Source of the DNA: Flagellimonas nanhaiensis
GTDB taxonomy: Bacteria; Bacteroidota; Bacteroidia; Flavobacteriales; Flavobacteriaceae
Assembly (NCBI RefSeq): GCF_003382275.1
Contig: NZ_QTJX01000003.1
Location: 1-64,000, forward strand
Direction: 5' to 3'
DNA length: 64,000 nt
Every line of letters starts with the position of its first letter. Positions within the stretch are counted from its first letter, which is position 1. The position numbers and the translations under genes are program-made. Below the pieces are notes generated by a model. That model did no database searches and had not been told where the DNA came from. It worked only from the letters and a program-made list of their open reading frames with translations. Positions 52,135 through 61,295 of the stretch are shown in pieces.

Positions 52135-54969
52135 CTACAGGGTTTCGGTTAAAGGCATTTTGACATATGCCTGATCGGCAAATTGCCTGAGTTTCGGATC
52201 CCGGTCGTTTAACAGAGGTTTCAGCAATACCTGATATCTGGGGTCCTGTTGTTGGACCATCAGATAGAGAACGGCCAGTTTTAACCTGAGATCCCTGCCC
52301 TCAAGGATATTCTTGAAACAGTCGAACTCCGTATAACTGCTGTTGGCCATATGGGCGATGACCTCCTCGGAAGAGGTATCCAGTATTGTGGCTTCCACAA
52401 TGGGGATCAGCGCAGTCTTAAGGTCAATGTTTAGCAGTAAGTCTAAAAATTCTATGGCGTTGGTACGCTGTTCCTGTTCCTCACTCAATATCCCCTGATA
52501 TACCGAACGGACATCTTTGGAATTATAGCGTAACTCCAATAGTTTGAAAATACGCTCCAACCCGCCTTCCAATCGGCGTTCCAATAACACCATCAGGCTT
52601 TCCCTGGCATCCATTTCACTGATCTGTAATGGTGGCCTCATTTTCTTTCTCCTCAGATAGTGTACAATGATCTGGGTATGCATGGCCATAAGGGTGTGGT
52701 TGTACAATTTGCACTCCTCCAGGATCAGCCTAGCCACTTTCTTTTCATCAAAATAAAGTTGGGGCGCCACTTCCTTTAATTTTGTGAGCTCAAGGACACA
52801 GCGCAATCGAACGGTAAGGTCCTCGGCTTCGATAAAGCCCCTGAACAGGGCATGTACCGCCTGTTGGGAGCCAAAAGCCCCAAGTAGGCCCGGAAGGTTG
52901 CGCTTTTGGTCCAAAGGAAAATCCTTATGTCCTAGCCGGGAGGCGATGATGGGAATGGCCTCACCGCCATACCCTAAAAGCGAGCGGGTTGCCAAAGGTC
53001 TCAATTGTTTGTCCGGAAGCCAGGACAAAAGGGATTCCAGAAAGCGGAAATCCCGCGAATACACAGCAGCTGAAAATGCCGCCTGCCTAAGCCGGATGTC
53101 GGGACTTTTCAATCCGTCGAAAATGGCACCGTAATAATCCTCATATCCTGACAGCCCCACTAAGCTCAAGAAAACACTTTCCTGCTGGACGTTTTGGTCC
53201 AAATCAGCTGCAGGTGGCTGCACAGCTTTGTCTTCTATACGCCCGCGTAATTCAAACCTTATCGCAAGCTCAGGATGCTCGGTAGATTCCCTGGCCAGAC
53301 AAACCAGGGCGGCCTCGGCGATCAGTGGATTGGTATGGTCAAGATAATGCTCAAAGACAATACCCTCGTTGGTTTCGGCATGTACCAGCAAATACTCCAG
53401 GGCAGCATGGACCACTTCCATATCCTCAACATTCAACAAATGGGCCACCTTAATGGGAATCGCCCCCTGGTCAAAGTGGTGCAGGCTTCTTAATGCTGCC
53501 GCCTTTACCCTGTGCGATGGATGGGTCAGGAGGTTTTTGATGGCCCCGGAGAGCCGGTCATCATTGATTTCCTTAGCCTTTTCCAGCATGAATAGGATCT
53601 CCCGTTCCCCGCCCTCGCGAAAAACCCGCTGCATGCCACCCAAAAAAGATTCCCCGGTAATGACCTTCATACTTTTTTTTCTCACAGGATGCAGTTGGGC
53701 AAGATTTTTTCGAAAAGTCAGAAAGTATTCCTTGCGAACCTTTAGGATAAAATAGGACCATATCAGGGTTAATGCCAGTATCAGACCAATGATATAAGCC
53801 CCCTGAAGTTGTAAGCCCTGGATCAGGACGATAAGCAGTATCCCTCCAATACCGGTGGCCACACTGTCCACCACCACATCGATAAAGGACTTGGTCTTCT
53901 TTTTTAGTGCATAGGGCAGCGGAAGGGCGATCAGTTCGGTGGCGGATCGGTTTATGGATTGTTTGAAACTACCATCAGTGGCACGCATGAGGATGACCAC
54001 CCACAACTCGGGGAATACCAGGAACAATGCCCCACCTAAGAAAAGTAGTATGGGCAACAGCAGCAATGAAAATCCCACGCCCCATACCCCAACGATCCTT
54101 TGGGTGATAAAAAGCTGGATCAAAAGTGACGCCACGTTAAAAGAGGAAAGCCAAAACCCGAAAAAAGAGGCAAGGGCATCACTGTCCTCTATTTTCCGGG
54201 AGGCCACATAACTAAACTGATAATCGACCAATCGTGCAGTAAGGACCCCGATACCTATGATACCGGCAAGATATAATAGATGTCTTGATCCAAGGATGAG
54301 TTTGAAAGGGCTCTCCGCGGGTTTTGCCAGATGTCTTTTTTGTTTGGATAACTGAAGTTTGTCAGGGAAGAGGTTCCTGATTTTAACAAGTACCGGAAAG
54401 CATAACAGCAATAACAGCACAGCCAACAGCATCAGGTTTTTGTTCCCTATAAGAGGGGCCAGAACCGTTGTCAGGTAGCCGCCGAAAATACCTCCGGCTA
54501 TGGCTCCGGCACCGATTATACCGAACAGCCGCTTGGCCTGACGGACATTGAATATCAGATTGGCCAGGACCCAGAATTGGGAACTTGCCAATACGGCATA
54601 AATGGCCACCCCGGCATAAAAAAGATAAAGTATCCACCCGGCGGTAAGCTCCAGATATAACAGTAACACCAACAATAAAAGGCAAAGAATACTTATCCAG
54701 AGGGTAGACCTCATTAGACGTAACATGGGAAGACGCTCGCTGAGTCGGGAATAGGCCATGGAGCTAATGATAGCAGTGGCCGCTACCAATAAATACGCAA
54801 AGGGCAACTGGTCCGCGCCGGGTCCGGTCAAAAACAGGGAGTTGACCACCGGTTTGATGATAAGCAGGGTGGCGATTACCAGAAAAATGTAGGCCTGCAT
54901 CAACAGTACCGTTCGTGTCTCGCCGTCCCGTACATTAAAAATCTTTTTTAACCTGTTGGATAGTGTCAT
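52135..54969 (-). CDS. MFS/nucleotide-carrier-like membrane domain fused to HEAT repeats
   Basis: A 944-residue protein. The N-terminal about 430 residues form some twelve transmembrane segments resembling the ATP/ADP carrier (Npt/TLC) branch of MFS-type proteins (KPVVNSLFLTGPGADQLPFAYLLVAATAI, LFGIIGAGAIAGGIFGGYL). The C-terminal 500 residues are helical repeats (HRVKAAALRSLHHF, PLIAEAALVCLA, IRLRQAAFSAAVYS, GGEAIPIIASRLGHKDFPLDQKRNLPGLLGAFG) of the HEAT/PBS type. The cytosolic repeats probably bind a partner. Substrate unknown. First gene of a four-gene operon with its own GTGACC/GTC element. Confidence 0.82.
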   Translation of the reverse strand: MTLSNRLKKIFNVRDGETRTVLLMQAYIFLVIATLLIIKPVVNSLFLTGPGADQLPFAYLLVAATAIISSMAYSRLSERLPMLRLMRSTLWISILCLLLLVLLLYLELTAGWILYLFYAGVAIYAVLASSQFWVLANLIFNVRQAKRLFGIIGAGAIAGGIFGGYLTTVLAPLIGNKNLMLLAVLLLLLCFPVLVKIRNLFPDKLQLSKQKRHLAKPAESPFKLILGSRHLLYLAGIIGIGVLTARLVDYQFSYVASRKIEDSDALASFFGFWLSSFNVASLLIQLFITQRIVGVWGVGFSLLLLPILLFLGGALFLVFPELWVVILMRATDGSFKQSINRSATELIALPLPYALKKKTKSFIDVVVDSVATGIGGILLIVLIQGLQLQGAYIIGLILALTLIWSYFILKVRKEYFLTFRKNLAQLHPVRKKSMKVITGESFLGGMQRVFREGGEREILFMLEKAKEINDDRLSGAIKNLLTHPSHRVKAAALRSLHHFDQGAIPIKVAHLLNVEDMEVVHAALEYLLVHAETNEGIVFEHYLDHTNPLIAEAALVCLARESTEHPELAIRFELRGRIEDKAVQPPAADLDQNVQQESVFLSLVGLSGYEDYYGAIFDGLKSPDIRLRQAAFSAAVYSRDFRFLESLLSWLPDKQLRPLATRSLLGYGGEAIPIIASRLGHKDFPLDQKRNLPGLLGAFGSQQAVHALFRGFIEAEDLTVRLRCVLELTKLKEVAPQLYFDEKKVARLILEECKLYNHTLMAMHTQIIVHYLRRKKMRPPLQISEMDARESLMVLLERRLEGGLERIFKLLELRYNSKDVRSVYQGILSEEQEQRTNAIEFLDLLLNIDLKTALIPIVEATILDTSSEEVIAHMANSSYTEFDCFKNILEGRDLRLKLAVLYLMVQQQDPRYQVLLKPLLNDRDPKLRQFADQAYVKMPLTETL

Positions 54970-54988
54970 CTTTGGTATGCTCCTTTTG

Positions 54989-55021
54989 TCCTTATGACCC
55001 CTATTGACGGGAAGGTCACTT
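54989..55021 (-). promoter_or_regulatory. GTGACC-N15-GTC element, site 8 (MFS-HEAT operon)
   Basis: Minus strand: GTGACC (plus 55014-55019), 15-base spacer, GTC (plus 54996-54998), then ATAAGGACAAAAGG. GTC is 26 bases before the ATG. The upstream box overlaps the stop codon of the serine hydrolase gene, so the two operons are packed tightly. Confidence 0.6.
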
Positions 55022-55906
55022 TTGGAGCACCCTTTCTATGGGCTCAACAAGATTTCGTATGATCTGCTCCCCGTTGGGATCGTCCACAAGGGCAACCAGA
55101 ATATACCGTCTTGAAGGTTTTCCCCATACCAGTACCGAATCCGAATGGTAGGTCTTCCAGGAGCCAGATTTTCGGAACAAACGGGCATTGGGGGCAATAC
55201 GATCCAGGGTGTTCACGAATTTATGGTGCAGGGCCGGGTCCTCCATGATCTCAAGCATTTCCATCGAGCGCTCCTCCGTTACCAGTTTTCCCTGTGCCAG
55301 CAAAAAATAAAATCGGCATACTTGGGTTGCTGTTGCTGCATGGCTCAGATTTTTTAAGGGCTCCCTATTGGTGCCCCCACCACCACCATAACGCTTGCCA
55401 ACCCATAGGCCCCCACCACGCTCTTCATCATAAAGGTTGTAACGTTCGCTGGTAAGGACAGCTTCGATTTTTTCATAGCCCAGACGGTCGATCATCCGGG
55501 TTGTGGCCGCATTGTTGGATTTGCTGATCATCAGTTTCATGTCCTTTTGGACCTCCAGGGATTCGATTAGTTCCCCCTTTTCAATAGCATCCTTGGCCGC
55601 CAACAATACCGCGATCTTCGGTAGGCTGGCTGCATACATCATATGGTTGCCGTTGATCCGGGCAAAGCGGATATGGGAGGTGTCCGAAAGGTCCACCACA
55701 CCAATGGCCATTTTTTTCTGGTCAATAAGCCGCTTCCATTTGGGCTTTTTGGAGACCTCGCTCAATAAATGGTCCTGCAGCTCCTGGTCGATCAATTGAC
55801 GCAGGGGAGTACTGTCATTGGAAATACGGACCGGAAGCTCCTGGGCTTTGGCCAATGAGAAAACTCCAGTCAGGAGAAGGGTAATAAGAATGGTTCTGAT
55901 CTTCAT
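55016..55906 (-). CDS. Exported serine hydrolase, class A beta-lactamase-like fold
   Basis: A 296-residue protein with signal peptide (ILITLLLTGVFSLAKAQ). Motifs: SLPK (SxxK nucleophile) in YAASLPKIAVLLAA, SNN in LMISKSNNAATTRM, and KSG in LFRKSGSWKTYHSDSVLVW. The Glu166-type loop of true class A enzymes is not evident, so a peptidase or amidase role on murein peptides is more likely than antibiotic resistance. Last gene of the seven-gene operon; overlaps the permease gene by four bases. Confidence 0.8.
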   Translation of the reverse strand: MKIRTILITLLLTGVFSLAKAQELPVRISNDSTPLRQLIDQELQDHLLSEVSKKPKWKRLIDQKKMAIGVVDLSDTSHIRFARINGNHMMYAASLPKIAVLLAAKDAIEKGELIESLEVQKDMKLMISKSNNAATTRMIDRLGYEKIEAVLTSERYNLYDEERGGGLWVGKRYGGGGGTNREPLKNLSHAATATQVCRFYFLLAQGKLVTEERSMEMLEIMEDPALHHKFVNTLDRIAPNARLFRKSGSWKTYHSDSVLVWGKPSRRYILVALVDDPNGEQIIRNLVEPIERVLQK

Positions 55907-56856
55907 GATTTTAAAAGTTGGATACCATAGGCCACCAAAACACTGATGATAAGACCAATGTTTACCTTGGCCAGATCCTTGAAAATGAGGGTATAGGTGT
56001 GGTTGAGCTGTTTGCGGTTCAATAAATAGTTGATGGCGATCTCACGACCGGCCAGAATACCGATAAAGGTCCATGTGGTACTCATCGGAATGGAACTCAA
56101 GTTACTTAAAAAGTACAACAGGATACCGTAGATGAAATCAATGATGGTGGCCGAACGGATGTTCTCGGTATTGGATTTCTGGGTAACGATACCCTGGATC
56201 TTGCCACCCTTGCTCTTAAAGATGTAGGCCATAATGAACAAGATCACAGCCAGTGAGAACAACAATTCGGTCATGGACAACGCTCTTGGCAGGTAAACAT
56301 AGATGTTGGCGAAGTCCTGTATGAGCCACTGTGACCACAAAAAACCTGTTGAAAACCACTGGGCCACAAGCCAGTACTTTTTTTGTTTCTTGATACCCAT
56401 CAGCCTTAGGGAGGCTTTGGATTCCAACCATTTTGATACGAACCAATAGATCAGGATTGATGACACAAAGGCCAGGGCATATCCCAATACCGATTTGAGG
56501 ATCATCTTTTCAATGACCTGGCTTGTTGAGAAGACACTAAGTATCATAAACGTGGTACTGACTGGTATCCCATACCGCGTGATCACCAAAAGTGCCATCG
56601 GTGCCAACAGATACCACCAATGCATGACCTCGGGCAGTGGAATTTTGCCCAATCGCCCGTATGAGACATCCCCATGATTTGCCTGCCATCCGTAAACTAA
56701 GGTCAGGGAAAGAATAAGGCCCGCAAAACTCCAGAGCAACCACCATTTCAACTTTTGGTTGGAAGCAATGAAGGTGCCCAGGGTCTGTATCACATCATTG
56801 GCAATCACAGCATAGGCCGTTATGGTAAAACCCAGATAGATGACTAGTTGTTCCAT
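55903..56856 (-). CDS. PiT-like permease
   Basis: A 317-residue protein with about eight to nine hydrophobic segments and two PiT-type half-signatures: VIANDVIQTLGTF near the N-terminus and, in the C-terminal half, SSIPMSTTWTFIGILAGREI; PVSTTFMIL in the middle is also PiT-like. PiT proteins carry phosphate or sulfate with cations. This is a diverged member, so the cargo may differ and could be the product or substrate of the operon. Start and stop overlap both neighbours. Confidence 0.7.
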   Translation of the reverse strand: MEQLVIYLGFTITAYAVIANDVIQTLGTFIASNQKLKWWLLWSFAGLILSLTLVYGWQANHGDVSYGRLGKIPLPEVMHWWYLLAPMALLVITRYGIPVSTTFMILSVFSTSQVIEKMILKSVLGYALAFVSSILIYWFVSKWLESKASLRLMGIKKQKKYWLVAQWFSTGFLWSQWLIQDFANIYVYLPRALSMTELLFSLAVILFIMAYIFKSKGGKIQGIVTQKSNTENIRSATIIDFIYGILLYFLSNLSSIPMSTTWTFIGILAGREIAINYLLNRKQLNHTYTLIFKDLAKVNIGLIISVLVAYGIQLLKS

Positions 56857-57917
56857 TAAAAATTTATTTTGCCCAAACCAGGTTCCCCGGTTGGATGTAG
56901 AATACCATTTTCCAGGGTAAAAAGACCTTTAAAGGGGTCGTTTTCCATATCCAGGTGTCCATCCAGATCGGCATATTGGATGTTGGGCCTGGAGAGCGCA
57001 AAATGGAGCCCGGCAGCTATTCCCAGACGACACTCGTCCAGACAACCTACCATGCTTTCCAAACCAGCAGCCCTGGCCACCGAATTGATGTGCATGCCCT
57101 CACGGATGCCACCAACCTTCATGAGCTTGATATTGACCATGTCAATGAACTTGTTATGGGCAAGATAATAAGCATCCTGCAAACTCTTGACGCTCTCGTC
57201 ACCCATGACCGGAAAAGCGACCTTTTGGGTCACGGCCCCGATCTTTTTTCCATTGCCGACCTTGGTGGGCTGTTCAAAGATCTCAATATTAAGGTCTTTG
57301 GTGGAGGCAAAAAAACCAAGGGCCTCCTCTATGCTATAGCCCTGATTACCGTCAAAACGCAATACGATGTCCGGAAACTTCTCCCGTAGGCGTACCATTT
57401 TTTCAATGTCCTCGGCCAAAGACAGGCCACCCTTTATTTTGAGGATAAAGAATCCCTGGCTTATATACTCCTCGGCGGCCAAAAGGGTCTCATGGACAGA
57501 CTGGATGCCGATGGTGATACTCGTGGCAATATGGTCACGGTACCCGCCCAGAAACTGGTATAGGGGCACCCCTGTCTTTCGGGAAACGATGTCCATAAGG
57601 GCCATATCCACCATGGCCAAGGTGGAGGATTTCTTTTGGACCAGTTCGAACACCCCCTCCAAAAGCTGTGACACCATATAGGGGTTTTTGCCCTTAAGAA
57701 AAGGAATCAGGATGCCCTTGATATTGTTCTCCACTTCCTCTGGGGTTTCCCCGGTCACCTGCAGGTCGGGAGCGGCGCAGCCGTAACCGATGATCCTGGA
57801 ATCCGTCTCGATCCTTAGCACGAAGTTTGTGGAACGCTCCACGGTCTCGTAGGCAATGGTATAGGGCTCCTTGAGCCTGAGCTCCAGACGCTCGTAACTT
57901 ATCTTGGTAATTTTCAT
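56856..57917 (-). CDS. Dipeptide epimerase / N-acyl-amino-acid racemase-like (enolase superfamily, DgcA-like)
   Basis: A 353-residue muconate-lactonising subgroup enolase. Acid/base Lys pair in LKIKGG (residue about 160) and NIKLMKVGG; metal ligands in RFDGNQGY (Asp), IFEQPT (Glu) and MGDES (Asp); specificity loop GCLDECRLGIAAG; closing DLDGHLDM. Family members epimerise L-Ala-D/L-Glu in murein recycling, or racemise N-acetyl-D-glutamate (DgcA). DgcA is known to be encoded with a DUF1611 protein (DgcN), and a DUF1611 gene is two genes away in this operon. Confidence 0.85.
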   Translation of the reverse strand: MKITKISYERLELRLKEPYTIAYETVERSTNFVLRIETDSRIIGYGCAAPDLQVTGETPEEVENNIKGILIPFLKGKNPYMVSQLLEGVFELVQKKSSTLAMVDMALMDIVSRKTGVPLYQFLGGYRDHIATSITIGIQSVHETLLAAEEYISQGFFILKIKGGLSLAEDIEKMVRLREKFPDIVLRFDGNQGYSIEEALGFFASTKDLNIEIFEQPTKVGNGKKIGAVTQKVAFPVMGDESVKSLQDAYYLAHNKFIDMVNIKLMKVGGIREGMHINSVARAAGLESMVGCLDECRLGIAAGLHFALSRPNIQYADLDGHLDMENDPFKGLFTLENGILHPTGEPGLGKINF

Positions 57918-58708
57918 TAGTATCTTTTTTGATAAAGTTCTTCAAGAGGTGTGTTCTTGATACTTTCTACAAAGCGTACCATGTTCTGTATCATAATATC
58001 CCACATTTTTTGCCCCTTTTCTGCAGTTGCCTTGGTGGCATCACCCATAACGCCACTTTCCGATAATTTATGGGTATGGGCATACCATTTTACACCTCGC
58101 TCGTTATCATAGTCCAGGAATTTGCTCCCAAAGGTCAAGGTTTCGTTTACCGCCTTGTCCATTTGTACCATATCAGGCCTGAGCGCCAAGGTCGTGCTGG
58201 TCTCGATTTCCCCGGCATGGATATCATTGGGCGTGTCAATGAGCTCGTACAGATCTACATCACTGGTCTCCCCGGTATCCACACATACAAAGATCTTGGC
58301 ATCACGGTTGATCATTTGTGCAGCATAGCTCAGCGTTGGGGCATTGTCCCCATGACCGTTCAGAATGATGATCTTTTTTACTCCGTTCTTCGCCAGGCTC
58401 ATGCCCAAATCATATACAAAACGGGAAAGCGCATTGTTGGTCACGCTCAGGGTGCCCTTAAAGCTATCGTGGTGATAGGACACCCCGAAAGGAATGGCAG
58501 GCAGCACCAGCGGTTTGGGCTCGTTACAGGCATGGGCTACCTGATAGGCCATATACTTGGCATCATAGAAATCAATGTCCACCGGTAAGTGTGGTCCATG
58601 CTGTTCGATGGCCCCTGTGGGCAAGATCACCGTATCCACAGTTTTTAAATAGGCCTCGATCTCTGGCCATGTCTTTTGTTCCCAAAGGAACGAATGTCTT
58701 GTTGTCAT
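57917..58708 (-). CDS. Creatininase-family amidohydrolase
   Basis: A 263-residue metal-dependent amidohydrolase. Metal ligands are seen in LPTGAIEQHGPHLPVDIDFYDA (Glu, His, Asp), LNGHGDNAP (His) and DIHAGEIETS (His, Glu). Characterised relatives open cyclic amides or hydrolyse formamides (creatininase, MftE, ArfB). In this operon a role as deacylase or lactam hydrolase on a glutamate derivative is plausible but inferred. The start overlaps the PP-loop gene and the stop overlaps the epimerase gene. Confidence 0.85.
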   Translation of the reverse strand: MTTRHSFLWEQKTWPEIEAYLKTVDTVILPTGAIEQHGPHLPVDIDFYDAKYMAYQVAHACNEPKPLVLPAIPFGVSYHHDSFKGTLSVTNNALSRFVYDLGMSLAKNGVKKIIILNGHGDNAPTLSYAAQMINRDAKIFVCVDTGETSDVDLYELIDTPNDIHAGEIETSTTLALRPDMVQMDKAVNETLTFGSKFLDYDNERGVKWYAHTHKLSESGVMGDATKATAEKGQKMWDIMIQNMVRFVESIKNTPLEELYQKRY

Positions 58709-60222
58709 ATCAATGTCTTTTGTAACGGTTTATAAGGTGTGTCAAAGGACAGGTCACCATAGTAGGAGTCTTGCCATACACGGTCACGCTGGGTTGAAAT
58801 GCCATCGGCATATTCAGTCAGGATGGAGAAAAGCGGCATTCTTATGTGAAATGGTAAATCCTCCATTTTACTGCGCTCATTGTCAAAGCGCAGGTGCATG
58901 ATCCGAGGATAGGACCTGGCCAATCTTTTGGTATATGCATTTTTGGCAATGTGCCCCTGTTCGGTCAACAAATGGAACAAATGGGCGGCATCACTACCGA
59001 TCTGCTTTACATTTTTTTTGGCCAGATTTTCCAGGGCACTGCCGATCTGTTCAGTGGTATAACCACAGCATTTTGGGTCTTCACCCAAAGCGGTCAGCAT
59101 GCCCACGATCCTACGGCATTTTTCACATTTGCCACATGGACGCATGCTTCCCCCACTTTCGTGGGCGGCATGGCACGAAACCTGGGTCTTTTGTAGGTCC
59201 GGATACCGCTTCACAAGAATCTTTAGGATAAGCAGTTCCGAAAGACTGCGGAGTAAAGAGTATTGTTTGATATTCCAACCCTTTTTTTGATAGTAACGGG
59301 TCAGGGCATTGTCAAAATACTTGCTTTGGTCATAGAGCGCCTGATAGTGGGTAATACCCTCAAAGGTGCTTCTCATCGTCGTATCGAATTCATTGCCGAT
59401 CAATATATTGCCCAGTTTTCGTTTGCGTGCAATGGGCAGTACCCCGAAGAGGAAGACTCCCACGGTCCATAGACGAATGGGATATATATCGGCCCTGATA
59501 TTTTGAAAATTATCCCTGATAAAGGGCATCTGTCGGACCATCCAGTTAAAGACCCGGTCACTGTTGCACCAGGGCTTGGCGGTATTGGGTTCATTCTCCC
59601 TGAAATACTTGTAGGCATTGATGGCCGTAAACCAATGGCGGCCACTCTCATTGATAAAGACCGGGTGCGGAACGCCCAATTCCTTGATAAGACCGTAGGT
59701 GAGCAGACTGTCCTTGCCCCCACTGCTCAAAATGGCATATTCATTTTCATGGGGTGCCTCACAAACAGGATAGAGCCTCATATCCGAAAATTTACTGTTC
59801 TCAAATAAGACCTTGGCAGCAGTATAATGCTTGAGGTTTTCAGGGACAAGGACATTATAAGGGTCTTTGAGAAATTCGTTTTTGGCATGGAACTTATTGA
59901 TCAGGATTTCCCTGGAGGTGTTTTCCATCATATCCAGCAAAAAGCGCTGGTCAGCAGTATCAAACAATCCGTCAAAAACTATGGTCCTACAGAACAGCCC
60001 ATAATTGAGCGCAACCTGGGCCACCATCATAGAGGCAAGGTTAACATCCTGTGTTTCCTTTTTGTTGAAATAAGTCCTGTCATAACTGTAGATAAGATCA
60101 GTGCTTGTCGTACTGCCATCCATTTTTGTTAGGGTATAGGTGGCCTTGACCCTTTTGGGTTCCACAACCACATGAGCAACCAACAGCTGCTCAAAAACAA
60201 CCAAATCCCTTATACGTTTCAC
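58705..60222 (-). CDS. PP-loop protein resembling MurL (UDP-MurNAc-L-Ala-L-Glu epimerase)
   Basis: A 505-residue adenine-nucleotide alpha-hydrolase-type protein. PP-loop AILSSGGKDSLLTYGLIKELG near residue 165; a later QYSLLRSLSELLILKILVKR; and a metal-type cluster SCHAAHESGGSMRPCGKCEKCRRIVGML. The same order (GGGKDSL, YYSLLRPLSEL, then CGxCxKC) is what I recall of Xanthomonas MurL, which uses ATP to epimerise the L-Glu of UDP-MurNAc-L-Ala-L-Glu. It is longer than MurL by about 50 residues. With an epimerase and a DUF1611 protein in the operon, a glutamate-stereochemistry role is likely; tRNA-modifying PP-loop enzymes are the main alternative. Confidence 0.65.
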   Translation of the reverse strand: MKRIRDLVVFEQLLVAHVVVEPKRVKATYTLTKMDGSTTSTDLIYSYDRTYFNKKETQDVNLASMMVAQVALNYGLFCRTIVFDGLFDTADQRFLLDMMENTSREILINKFHAKNEFLKDPYNVLVPENLKHYTAAKVLFENSKFSDMRLYPVCEAPHENEYAILSSGGKDSLLTYGLIKELGVPHPVFINESGRHWFTAINAYKYFRENEPNTAKPWCNSDRVFNWMVRQMPFIRDNFQNIRADIYPIRLWTVGVFLFGVLPIARKRKLGNILIGNEFDTTMRSTFEGITHYQALYDQSKYFDNALTRYYQKKGWNIKQYSLLRSLSELLILKILVKRYPDLQKTQVSCHAAHESGGSMRPCGKCEKCRRIVGMLTALGEDPKCCGYTTEQIGSALENLAKKNVKQIGSDAAHLFHLLTEQGHIAKNAYTKRLARSYPRIMHLRFDNERSKMEDLPFHIRMPLFSILTEYADGISTQRDRVWQDSYYGDLSFDTPYKPLQKTLI

Positions 60223-61292
60223 TTGATGTAATCCTTGATTAGTTTAACAAGCGGTTCGGCACCGTACTTCAATACATCGAAGGCAGGGAGTCCGGTTTCT
60301 ATGGAAATGTCCTGACAGGCAGGGATGATCTGGTCATCCGATAGGCCTTCATGGTTTACTGTTATGGCGATCACCCTTTTGCCGGAGATGGTCTGAATGG
60401 CACTGATCTGTTTTTTTAAGGGATGCAGTTTATATCCGGGGAACCCATCATATTCCTTGCGCGTGGGGGCATGTTGTAAGATGACATAGTCAGGCCGTCC
60501 CGCAGCCAGGATTTCAAAGCCACCGGGATAGGCCGGGTTCATCAAACTGCCCTGGCCCTCGATGACGATCACATCAGGATTTTCATTTTTGTAGGCGCTG
60601 ACCACCGCATGCTCGATCTCCCCTGAGACAAAATCATTGATGCAACTGTCCATGATCATGCTGTATTTGGCACCCTGCATCCAGGCCGTTTGACCGGTTC
60701 CGATCATTTCGGCCTTTTTACCTGACTTTCTAAGGGCATGCACCAAAAGCCAGGCCGTTGTCCGTTTGCCAATGGCCGAATCGGTACCCAATATGGCAAG
60801 CTTTAAACAATCCACCTTTTCAATTTCGCCGGTAAAAAAGTGTAGATACTTTCTTAAAGGGGTCTTTCGGACATCACGGATACGCCCACCGTATTGTTCA
60901 GCAAGTTCCACCATTTCGCGATCATTGGAAATAAAATCGTGAAGACCGCTGTCAATGTTCCATCCAAGGGTCAGGGCCTTCTTTATGATATCCTTGGCCT
61001 CTATGGGCAAGCGACCTCCGTCAGGAGCGAGCCCGATGACCAGGGTCTGGGGCATATCGCCCATATCCTTTAACTCCCTGATGGCAGATCCCATATTTTT
61101 GAAGATCGGGATACCGTTCTTTTTGCCATCGAGAACAGCTCCTGTATCCTGGCCGGCATAAGTGCTGTCCAAGACCCCCACGATCTCATAGCGCTCCGTA
61201 AAACGGACAAGCCCATGGGCCGTTTTACCATTAGGGGTATTGAAAGCCCCTTCGCAGTAGACCAGAGCCCTTCCGTCAATTGTTTTTTTCAT
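60219..61292 (-). CDS. DUF1611 protein, DgcN-like
   Basis: A 357-residue two-domain protein. The N-terminal half is a Rossmann-like sensor-type domain (YEIVGVLDSTYAGQDTG, LVIGLAPDGGRLP); the C-terminal half is a P-loop domain with GTDSAIGKRTTAWLL near 170-184 and VIVIEGQGSLMNPAYPGG. DUF1611 members include DgcN, reported as the N-acetyltransferase that starts D-glutamate catabolism, acting before the racemase DgcA. It lies between the PLP-enzyme and MurL-like genes and overlaps the latter by four bases. Confidence 0.8.
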   Translation of the reverse strand: MKKTIDGRALVYCEGAFNTPNGKTAHGLVRFTERYEIVGVLDSTYAGQDTGAVLDGKKNGIPIFKNMGSAIRELKDMGDMPQTLVIGLAPDGGRLPIEAKDIIKKALTLGWNIDSGLHDFISNDREMVELAEQYGGRIRDVRKTPLRKYLHFFTGEIEKVDCLKLAILGTDSAIGKRTTAWLLVHALRKSGKKAEMIGTGQTAWMQGAKYSMIMDSCINDFVSGEIEHAVVSAYKNENPDVIVIEGQGSLMNPAYPGGFEILAAGRPDYVILQHAPTRKEYDGFPGYKLHPLKKQISAIQTISGKRVIAITVNHEGLSDDQIIPACQDISIETGLPAFDVLKYGAEPLVKLIKDYIK

Positions 61293-61295
61293 GAC

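Noticed and set aside
55016..55906. Reading this gene as an antibiotic-resistance beta-lactamase
   Set aside because: SxxK, SNN and KSG are shared by peptidases, the class A Glu loop is not evident, and the operon context is metabolic.
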